Shown: positions 56,893 through 64,000 of the stretch, piece by piece
How positions within the stretch are numbered: position 1 is the stretch's first letter
Layout: the number at the start of each line of letters is the position of its first letter
NCBI GenBank assembly: GCA_023213315.1
Contig: JAKCPI010006109.1
Span: 62,001-126,000, forward strand
DNA from: Euborellia annulipes
Taxonomy: Eukaryota > Arthropoda > Insecta > Dermaptera > Anisolabididae
Direction of reading: 5' to 3'
DNA: 64,000 nt
The notes under the pieces: model-generated
Seen by the model: only the letters and a program-made list of their open reading frames with translations
What the model was told of the DNA's origin: nothing
Databases searched by the model: none
Made by a program: the position numbers and the translations under genes

Positions 56893-57355
56893 ATTTTTAC
56901 TTTCTCTTACCTATATATATATTAATATAGGCCTATATAGAAAGTCAAAAATTCGATCTCGAGATTTTGATGGATATACACGTTTTGAGGTCCTCTGAGT
57001 TCGAAAACGTGGTTTTCGCAACATTGTCTGTCTGTGTGTGTGTGTGTCTGCGTTCAATTTTAACCATGAAGGAATTGAGCTACGAGGTTGAAATTTTTTA
57101 TTTGTATATTCTCATTTTGCTCTTGAAATATTTTGAAGCACACTTTCTATTACACTTCATAGGAAAGATAGGAGAAATGGTTGCTAGGGTAACAAATATA
57201 AATATTTTCCCATGTTTATAAATTTTATATCTCAAATTCTAATATATGTATACCCCTGGAAACTAAACATATGTCGACACAAAAAATCTGGCGTGACAAG
57301 CACAGAACACAGCTTTCGGAAGTTGTGTGCTGTCCGACCATCACACCAGATTTTT
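56893..57355 (+). repeat. dispersed family A with internal deletion
   Basis: It has the left end (TTTACTTTCTCTTACC), GTCAAAAATTCGATCTCGAG and GAGGTCCTCTGAGTTCGAAA. It then jumps past the core to ATTCTCATTTTGCTCTTG, AGGAAAGATAGGAGAAATGG and the right hairpin (57285-57355). The AGTACTAGTACT core is absent. Confidence 0.8.
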
Positions 57356-57683
57356 TTAATACTTATACGAATTGAAGCTTGATTTTATTTCTCCCAGGTT
57401 GTATGGTGGGCTCAGTTTTTTTTTTCTTCATGTTTTTATTTTAACTTTGGGCCTACTTGACTCACCAAAATGATAAACTAAGTTTAATGATAAATCGATA
57501 ATGAAAATTAATAAAAATTTAAATAAAAACTTTGAAAATGTTTTAAAAAATAAATTTTATTATATTAAATAAAATTTTTTATCAATTTTAAAAACTTCTC
57601 GGTCTTAACTTCCAACTTTCATCAGGTTTAATATATTACACAATCAAAAAATGTTTTATTCGCCTTTGATTGAATTAGTTTTT

Positions 57684-57942
57684 TTTTTTTTTTAAACATT
57701 CACACTTTTTTCTCATTCACACTCACATCTCACACTGTCTTTTCGGCAACTCACGACCATGTAAGACATTTACGATAACCGTTATTGATTTAATATACAT
57801 ATATGGGGTCCAGGCATTCTTATTTAAGCCATTTGGTATCCAATTGTCTTAAATAAAATCATCGAACTGCCTGGGGTCCGAACCCGCGTCGTTTGGTATA
57901 CGAGGTTAGCACGCTATCCTCTACACCAAGCCCCGAGGGCTA
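57684..57942 (-). mobile_element. tRNA-derived SINE, copy 2
   Basis: Minus strand. The head CCTCGGGGCTTGGTGTAGAG, ATAGCGTGCTAA and the B box GGGTTCGGACCCC (about 57874-57886) are followed by the body AGGCATTCTTATTTAAG (complement) and a GTGTGAGTGTGAATGAG tail, as in the copy at 41618. AATTAGTTTTT occurs on both sides (57673-57683, 57943-57953), an 11-bp duplication. Confidence 0.8.
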
Positions 57943-57953
57943 AATTAGTTTTT

Positions 57954-58380
57954 AAATATCTCTCCGTTAAAGTATAAACTTCAGATAATATCAGTAGGAC
58001 GATAAGCTAATATCAGAGCTTTCTAAGTACTTGTGAGCAGTGTCAAGTACCCAGTACATTTATATTTTTATTTTTACTCTCAGAACTCAGGAGCAGTATT
58101 TCTAAAACTAATTGAAATACTTTGTACTGTACTTTAAGTATTTTTTCAAGTACTATACTTTAAATTTAAAAATGCTTTAAATAAAGTACTGAGTTCTTTT
58201 TCAAGTACTGCATCTCTTATTAATAAGTTATTTTATGCATTTTTAGTCGGGATTTGACTAGTAACATCAATAAGAATATTTTTTTCGTTTCATATAAATT
58301 ATTTTAAAAATTTCTGTCCAAATTTTTTGCTAACTTTTGATAAGAGAGAGAGAGATTCTTATAAAAGTTCTCTTTTGCAG
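57954..58380. other. intron-like sequence upstream of exon b
   Basis: AT-rich with AAGTACT words, a (GA)n stretch at 58344-58354 and a good acceptor TTCTCTTTTGCAG at 58368-58380. Confidence 0.4.
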
Positions 58381-58456
58381 TTTCGTGTCTGCCCAGTGCG
58401 ATTGGGACTTAGAGCTGAGCTGAAGGAGCTTCGAATGACCTGCATCCCCCTGGAAG
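58381..58456 (+). CDS. candidate internal exon b (76 bp), unrecognised gene
   Basis: Bracketed by TTCTCTTTTGCAG and GTGAAT. Only frame 1 is open: the other two frames hit TGA or TAG, and the open one gives 25 residues ending LKELRMTCIPLE plus one base. GC content is far above the flanks. The exit phase of 1 matches the next exon, which stays open in the required frame. It could also be the first coding exon, since an in-frame ATG lies at 58435. No domain is recognised. Confidence 0.5.
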
Positions 58457-58570
58457 GTGAATATTTTATACTCTAGTTCTATTTATACTCACATATACAC
58501 ACACATACATCTAAAAATTCGCTAAAAGTTATCTTCAGTTTTTAATTAATTAATTTATTTTTTTTTACAG

Positions 58571-58701
58571 AATTGAGGAAGAATTTCGAGGGACGACAAA
58601 GACAACATCTTCGAGAAACTACAAAGACAACCATCTTCGAGAAACTACAAGGCAACATCTTCGAGAAACTACAAAGACAACATCTTCGAGAAACTACAAA
58701 G
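58571..58701 (+). CDS. candidate internal exon c (131 bp) with a 25-bp tandem repeat
   Basis: The acceptor TTTTTTTACAG and donor GTAGGG frame a 131-bp exon that continues the frame of exon b without a stop (ELRKNFEGRQRQH at the start) and leaves phase 0. From 58596 it consists of four head-to-tail copies (25, 26, 24 and 25 bp) of a unit starting ACAAAGACAACATCTTCGAG. Because 25 is not a multiple of three, successive copies are read in different frames (RQHLRETTK, TTIFEKLQ, NIFEKLQ). The extra base in copy 2 is cancelled by the missing base in copy 3. Repeat expansion in a coding exon, or in a non-coding RNA exon, are both possible. Confidence 0.45.
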
Positions 58702-59375
58702 GTAGGGTAATTTTTGCATGGTGTAAGAATCTAAAAGGCGTTAGTTCAAATTAGCTTTTTAGGGTGTTTTTCTTTCAGCTTACCCAAAATAGAATTAGCT
58801 ATTTTTTTAAACATCAATTAATAATAAATTAATCATTGCTTAATCTTGTTTTAAATAAATTTCATTCTCATAATAATGAATAAATTAAAAATAAAATAAT
58901 TTTCACTCTATTCTATTAAATTTGCATTTTGAAATTTTAATTTTTTAATTTATTAATTGCTTTTCATTTAAACAATTTCTAAAATTTTCTACTAAAAATT
59001 TAATATACCCTAATTTGTTTTAAAAAATTTAATATAATTTTTTTTTTTTTTTTTTCAAAATATTTGTAAAAATTAGATTAATTCCTCCCCATGTACATCG
59101 ATCGAGAGAGAGAGTCTCTCCCACCGAGGGAATTCCTCATCAACTTAGTACTTAGGACATAAGGTGTGACTTAAATACGAATACAAATTTAATTATATTT
59201 ACTTTTCGCTATTTAAATAGAAAATTCATTTCGCACACCTTAAACGTAGTTTAATTTATAAATATAGAGGGAGGAGGGTGCACCATGCCAACGAGAGGGA
59301 TTTTTATTTTTTAGCCTGCAACTTTTCTTCGTGGAATAATGATGGAGAAATCAACGATAATACTTTCCATTTTAG
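58702..59375. other. intron-like AT-rich sequence
   Basis: AT-rich sequence with a T16 run (59040-59055), a GA stretch (59104-59112) and no frame. It would be the intron between exons c and d. Confidence 0.35.
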
Positions 59376-59435
59376 GCCTCTGCTGGAGGTTCGTTGTTAT
59401 TAGCTTTAGGTGCCTTCCATTTAATCATTAGCTAG
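59376..59435 (+). CDS. possible terminal exon d (19 codons plus stop)
   Basis: After the acceptor AATACTTTCCATTTTAG the phase-0 frame left by exon c stays open for 19 codons (ASAGGSLLLALGAFHLIIS) and ends at TAG 59433-59435. A hydrophobic C-terminus is plausible but short. The evidence is only an acceptor and phase agreement. Confidence 0.22.
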   Translation, partial: ASAGGSLLLALGAFHLIIS

Positions 59436-59540
59436 TCGTTTTGTTAGGATCCCTTGATTTGTTTTTGAATTTAGGGTCCAACAGAGAGCTAAAATGAAAG
59501 ATATTCTCGTTGATTTTTTCTATGAACAACTCATAAGGAG

Positions 59541-59783
59541 ATGCGGTCAGATCTGATTGAGAGATTGAGGTCCAGGTTCCAAGTGTTTGGCAAAAAGAAG
59601 TCTTTTGATGACGCATTCAGGAGTTTGATATTTTTTGTGGGTTTGAGGTGGCTCTATGAGCAAACGGGAGTCACGGAGGGATGTCGTTTTTCCAGGGATA
59701 GCCTGGATGTAAATAAACGGCATACCCTTAAGGCCAGGGACAGACCCGAGGGCCCCGCCGATCTGATGGTGGGGACCGGGTAA
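59541..59783 (+). CDS. unrecognised 80-codon open frame, low confidence
   Basis: An ATG at 59541 (AAGGAGATGC context) follows an in-frame stop and is open to TAA at 59783. The product is charged, with an RLRSRF and FGKKKSFDDAF start, a short hydrophobic/aromatic middle (LIFFVGLRWLY) and an R/D-rich end. GC content is well above background and it is not in any repeat family. The minus strand is open across the same stretch, so composition may explain it. No homology recognised; it might be a single exon, downstream of exon d. Confidence 0.22.
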   Translation: MRSDLIERLRSRFQVFGKKKSFDDAFRSLIFFVGLRWLYEQTGVTEGCRFSRDSLDVNKRHTLKARDRPEGPADLMVGTG

Positions 59784-59882
59784 CACAAAATATTCCTATA
59801 TTAAGTTAGGCAGGATCAGGAAGCCCCCTGGTCTCTTGTTACTCGTAATCCAAAAAATCATGGCTGATATTCAGGTTTACGG

Positions 59883-59920
<38 letters not shown>

Positions 59921-60510
59921 AATTTATATTAAACAAGCAAGGTAAAGTTAATATAAAAATATAAAACCTTGCTGTTTTTTAAATTATTTTTCATTATTAT
60001 ACACTTATTTGTATAGTAAATGAAAATACAATAATTTTATTAGTGAATATTTTTAATATCATTAATACTTTCCTAGTGTATTTATATGTGAGTTTGAAAA
60101 ACTCAGAGAAGAGAGAAAATCTTCAATTAAAAGGTAAATATTAATAAATAAAATTCTAACTAAAATAATTAACTGTTTAGAGACAATATTAATTCAATTA
60201 TTTTTTTTTTTTTAGGACATGAATCGGAATATATGAATTACGCCTAATTAAATAATGATTATTGGAAAACTAAGTGTGATGTGCTTAGTCACATGCCTTC
60301 TTCTCTATGATTTTAATAAAGTGAATTGTGAAATAGTCAAATAAATCCAGAGTTGCCTTAAGCATAGGCAACCAACACTCTAAGCGGCCGAATTTATAGC
60401 CTAAAAACTCAACTCTTTCCAATCCAATTAATTCTATTAGAAAGTTATTTATTTATTTTAAAAACTATGATTTGATCCATAATTCTTTAATTAATAAATA
60501 AAAATTATAA
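59784..60510. other. no gene seen; (AT)n at 59887-59917
   Basis: A dinucleotide run of about 15 units is followed by AT-rich sequence. CTTAAGCATAGGCAACCAAC at 60357 looks repeat-like, but I find no partner in the window. Confidence 0.4.
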
Positions 60511-60744
60511 AAAACATCAAATTTCGTGCCGATAAAACAGCATTTGCGGGAGGTCTTACTCCATTATTTCATTTTAATGCTCCATTCGAAACAAGTTGTA
60601 GAGAATACTTTAACAGGGACTGATGTGAAAGACAAAGAATGCTCTGGTCCAGAAAAAAAAAAGAAAAAGTTTGAAGATGAAGAATTGGAAACATTAATAA
60701 ATAAATCTCATAACACATTTAAGAAATTTTATTATGAGAGGTAA
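60511..60744 (+). pseudogene. mariner transposase, N-terminal fragment with internal deletion
   Basis: The frame reads NFVPIKQHLREVLLHYF, then GTDVKDKECSGPEK and KKFEDEELETLINKS before TAA. These are the first and second blocks of the mariner transposase DNA-binding region (first helix-turn-helix and the linker before the second). The about 40-50 residues that normally separate them (the helix around SAAESHR and the W.RRF motif) are missing, so the copy has an in-frame internal deletion. A poly-lysine run reflects A-rich slippage. The start Met is not visible and everything after the second block, including the catalytic DD34D core, is absent. Terminal repeats were not found. It cannot be functional. 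Confidence 0.75.
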
Positions 60745-61360
60745 TTTTTTTTAATAATATAAAATTAAAATATTATTGTATTTTAGATCAATGATAATTC
60801 TGAATAATGCTTAGTTCCAGTTTAAGAATTAAGAATAAATAAAATAATATCCCGAAATTTTAAATGAACATTGGTGTTTGCACTGAGAGTTGGAATTTCG
60901 ATTTCACAACTTGTAAATTTGCCTGCATCTCAAATGACAAATTCCTTGGAAAAAAGGAGGCAAGAAACCGATACAAGCCTCAATTACTTGGAGAGGATCA
61001 CTTAATCAGGATACACGTGAACACCTGATTTGTCAAAATCTAAATTCCTGAATATCTTCACAAATAAATAACAAGGCATCATTTCAACAAAATAAATCAA
61101 CATAATAATATTTCAAGATGTAATTCAAAAAGTGAATTTTATGGACTGTGACCTAAATTTTATCTTGGAGCAGAAGATGCTGTCGACAAGAATATTTAAA
61201 ATCTCTGCTCATTTTAATTAGTCTACATAATTTTTTGAATTTCCCAAAATAAACATACTCACGGTTTTATATTCTTTGTTTAAATAAATTATAAAAACAA
61301 ATAGTAGAAAAAGTGTTTCTTGAATTTATAGAGAGCTAAAAATCCATATTTAAAAAATTT
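60745..61360. other. no gene seen
   Basis: AT-rich, with a less AT-rich stretch at 60860-61040 that has no long frame. It may be the 3' remainder of the mariner copy, but I see no DD34D coding blocks. Confidence 0.35.
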
Positions 61361-62117
61361 CATTTTATTTTATTAATTTTCAAACAAAATGAATTTATGC
61401 CCAAAGTGAATCATTTGCTAAAATACATAAATATATACTTATACGTATCACTATAAAAAATACATATCATATATAGGTCTATAAGAAATATTTTTAAAAC
61501 ATATAATTAATAAATTAGTAGTCAGAAAAAGATTGGGAAGAAATCAATTTGACAGAAAAATTTTTTTCAAAGCATCTTGTTGTTAAAAAATAAAAAAACA
61601 ATAATGCTGCTGAGAAAATAAATTTTTCTCTTTCGATAATCATTATTAACATTAGAGCATCTAAATATATTTATATACATTATACATAACAAATAATAAA
61701 TACCATTTACGTATATATATATATGATACCTTAATGAAATTTTTTTAAATAAGCACAAAATTGTAAATATTATGGAGACTTAAAAAAAAAATATTTTATA
61801 TATTGGTTCATACATTAATTATTATCTAATGTTGTTTACACAAGTATATTTTGCTAAATGGTATTTATTATTTGTTATATTTTAGATTCTCTAATGATGA
61901 ATAAATTTATTTCAGTCAAATTTCTTCGCAATTTTTATCTGACTACTAATTCTATAATTTATTAATTATATGTTTTAAAAATATTTCTTATAGACCTATA
62001 TATAATTTATTATTTTTTTATGAGCATAATGTATAAGTATATATTTATGTATTCTAGCAAATGATTTACTTAAGGAATAAACATTTAATTCATTTTGTTT
62101 GAAAATTAAAATATTTT
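61361..62117. repeat. large imperfect palindrome, about 0.75 kb
   Basis: Left words TTAATTTTCAAACAAAATGA, AATCATTTGCTAAAATACAT, TAGGTCTATAAGAAATATTT and AATTAGTAGTCAGA recur in exact reverse order and complement at 61930-62110. Inner words (AGAGCATCTAAATA, ACAAATAATAAATACCATTT) are mirrored at 61855-61900. Arms are about 300 bp and the spacer about 130 bp. The whole is AT-rich and non-coding; the 63-codon minus frame inside is chance. It is likely a foldback transposon of unknown class. Confidence 0.7.
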
Positions 62118-62174
62118 TATCCGCAATTTTTTAATTATATAATTAATATTTCTGTTTCGGCTGGAAATCGCACA

Positions 62175-62262
62175 ACAATCAATGGATTGGTTATGGATCC
62201 CGAACCCAGGCAATCCGATAAATATTTATTTTAATTAATTGAATACCATTTGTTGTATTGAA
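62175..62262 (+). repeat. fragment of the tRNA-derived SINE, diverged
   Basis: GAACCCAGGCAATCCGATAA followed by ATTGAATACCATTTG lies in the order found just downstream of the B box in the two SINE copies. The head is not recognisable. Confidence 0.35.
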
Positions 62263-62499
62263 TAGATTCTTGCTCCGAATCCCTCTACATCTTGATTAAA
62301 ATAAATAAATTAAAAATCATTTTGGTCAAAGATGCCGAAAAGTCTATAAATAATAAAACTAACAGAATTTATTCAAAATAATTGTTAGGAAGCTTAGGCC
62401 TACTTCTTAAATTCATATGGAGGATTTAAAAAAAAAAAACAAAGTTCTCCAACATATTTTTCTTTTCTTTGGAGGATAAATCCATTAATCCGTGGATCG

Positions 62500-62860
62500 A
62501 TTCCTAGCCGAGTCAATTTTTTCTGATATGTGTGTTATTAATTGAAGACAAGAGCGGATCCAGAGGAGTTTTTAATTATTAATTTTATAATAATAAAATT
62601 TAATTTTCAAGAAAAATTTTTTCTCAAATCTCGCGGGGGAGGGGGGAATTACCCCCTTTACCCCTCCCCCTTGTATCCGCTTTTGATTGAAGACAACTCG
62701 AGTTCAAAATCACATCGTGGCAAAAAATTATCCAACTCTGAGGATCAATGAAGTCTGTGAATGTTTTTCAATAAACACTATTTGAGAAGCGTCCTTCTGA
62801 GGAAGGAAACGGGAACCCACCACAGTATTATTCCCATGAAAGTTACTCCTTAAATTAACC
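62500..62860 (+). mobile_element. SINE-like repeat, second family, copy 2, split by a hAT MITE
   Basis: TTGAAGACAACTCGAGTTCA, TCGTGGCAAAAAATTATCCA, AACGGGAACCC and CCCATGAAAGTT follow the order of the minus-strand copy at 47525-47715. About 60 bp present here near 62735-62800 is absent from that copy. Confidence 0.5.
62549..62685. mobile_element. hAT-type MITE (family D), 137 bp, nested in a SINE-like repeat
   Basis: The ends are CAAGAGCGGATCCAGAGG and the complement of CCTTGTATCCGCTTTTG. The exact 8-bp target duplication ATTGAAGA (62541-62548, 62686-62693) interrupts the SINE-like repeat, whose other copy has this word once. Inside there are opposed G-rich and C-rich runs. Confidence 0.85.
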
Positions 62861-64000
62861 ACAACGTGTCAGTTCTGACACTAGTGACTGAAAAGAGAAA
62901 TTCAACTCACTGTCTAAATGTTTGATTCTATTTTACTGATGATTTTGAAATACAAATTCAAAAAAATCAAACAAAATTTCAAAGACAAATAAAGATAAAG
63001 TATAATTAATTAACTCAAAAAAAAAATAAAAACAATGATTTATTTCTTTCTCATCACATCACTGATAATATTTAATTCTGAATGTTTTTTTTTTTTTTTT
63101 TTATTTATGATGTTTCATAATTTTGTTTATAAACAAAAAAAAGTGGTAGCTTTTTCTAATTACATTAAGGATTAGATGATACATCGATTAGATTTTAAGA
63201 GTGGTATGCTTTATTTTTTGTGACTTCCGGACCACCCTTTATCTACATCACTTACTAATATTAATCATTAGTTCATCAATTCTAATTAACAAAGGCCGTC
63301 ATTTTTTTTAATGTTACAATGGCATCGCCTCTCTTTCTCTCTATTTATCGGGATTTACTATTTGACCACTTTTCCATTAAAAAAAAAAACATTTGTTGAA
63401 TTTAATAAAATAAAAAGTTCATTGACCGAATTAGAATTTACGCTAATCAAATTAAAGCGGACTTGAAAAAAATTTGAGAATTTTATGTTAAAAAAAAGTA
63501 TATCTTGCTAATTTTAAAATAAAAGGTTTGTTTTCAATTTTTTACAATGTATAATTGTGAAACGTTTTCAACACAACAACTCCAAACTTATATATAGCTC
63601 TATATTTCTCATAGAGCTGTCTAAAAACTGAAACTAACATATCCATCTTAATCACAGAAAAAATGTTAACTTTTTTTTTTTTTAACAATATTTTATAATA
63701 AATAATAGAAAAGTTGCTATATATGTTCGTCCCATTTTTGCATCGGCGAAATCGAAGTTTTGTTTGAAAGTTACCGACATATCGAGAGAAATACTTGGGT
63801 TTATTAGCATTTTGGAATGGTCAATAATGTCGGTGTTTCTATGAGTAAATAAAAAAAATGTTTGATTCATAGAAAAGAAAAAATATTGAAAGTTTTATTT
63901 TAATATTCTTACTTACTTGTGATTTCATTTATTTCATATCAAAATTTTCAAATATTTCGGGCATAATTAAGTCTCCATACATTTTATACTTGAAATCTTT
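62861..64000. other. no gene seen; AT-rich
   Basis: AT-rich sequence with a T18 run (63085-63102) and a T13 run (63671-63683). A 62-codon minus frame at 63682-63870 is not recognised. No repeat-family match. Confidence 0.4.

Noticed and set aside
62780..62815. CTGAGGAAGGAAACG as a hammerhead
   Set aside because: No stem II between CTGAGGA and GAAA, and no stem I.
1..64000. CRISPR array, bacterial operon or prophage
   Set aside because: No regularly spaced short repeats, no dense coding and no bacterial gene signals. The repeats and splice-like borders are eukaryotic.

Overview
This is a very AT-rich (roughly 70% or more A+T) eukaryotic window, most probably from an invertebrate animal and perhaps an arthropod. 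I see no operons, ribosome binding sites or long open frames. Instead there are long homopolymers, dinucleotide repeats, introns with GT/AG borders, tRNA-derived SINEs, a decayed mariner transposase, Tc1/mariner-type and hAT-type MITEs, and palindromic elements carrying hammerhead ribozymes of the kind reported in Penelope-like retroelements. I cannot name the species. Nearly all short open frames are chance frames, often inside repeats.

Genes: the best coding evidence is a set of plus-strand exon candidates (46314-46392, 58381-58456, 58571-58701, possibly 59376-59435) with good splice borders and compatible phases. They would belong to one gene with a roughly 12 kb intron. A GTGAGC donor at position 35 may end an exon of this or another gene that starts left of the window. 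I do not recognise the protein. One exon contains a 25-bp tandem expansion. The only recognised protein-coding relic is a mariner transposase N-terminus with an internal deletion (60511-60744).

Repeats, left to right: a dispersed family, here called A (about 0.6-0.85 kb, about 23 copies in both orientations, about one sixth of the window), dominates. Both of its ends can fold into hairpins, and its core has a perfect 16-bp palindrome. A three-unit tandem array of about 140 bp at 21011-21432 shares that core. Family B (palindromic, with hammerhead motifs) lies at 1.95, 4.5, 8.3, 9.5, 37.0 and 37.7 kb, with a related element at 46.97-47.30 kb. Two B copies sit inside A copies. TA-flanked inverted-repeat elements lie at 6.1, 13.8, 21.5, 22.8, 31.8, 47.9, 49.5 and 54.8 kb, and the one at 49.5 kb sits in an A copy at a TA dinucleotide. 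hAT-type elements with 8-bp target duplications lie at 50.4 and 62.5 kb. Two SINE families, a two-copy promoter-like module (3.5 and 56 kb), an AT-rich inverted-repeat family E (16.4 and 51.6 kb) and a 0.75 kb palindrome (61.4-62.1 kb) complete the picture.

Non-repeat, GC-richer islands (about 10.4, 15.2, 24.7, 28.1, 30.7, 41.2, 51.1 and 53.2-54.06 kb) stand out from the AT-rich background. They are the best places to look for promoters, enhancers or unannotated exons. The island at 53.7-53.95 kb has four CAGGTG E-boxes.

All lengths, copy numbers and repeat borders were read by eye and are approximate unless a target duplication fixes them.
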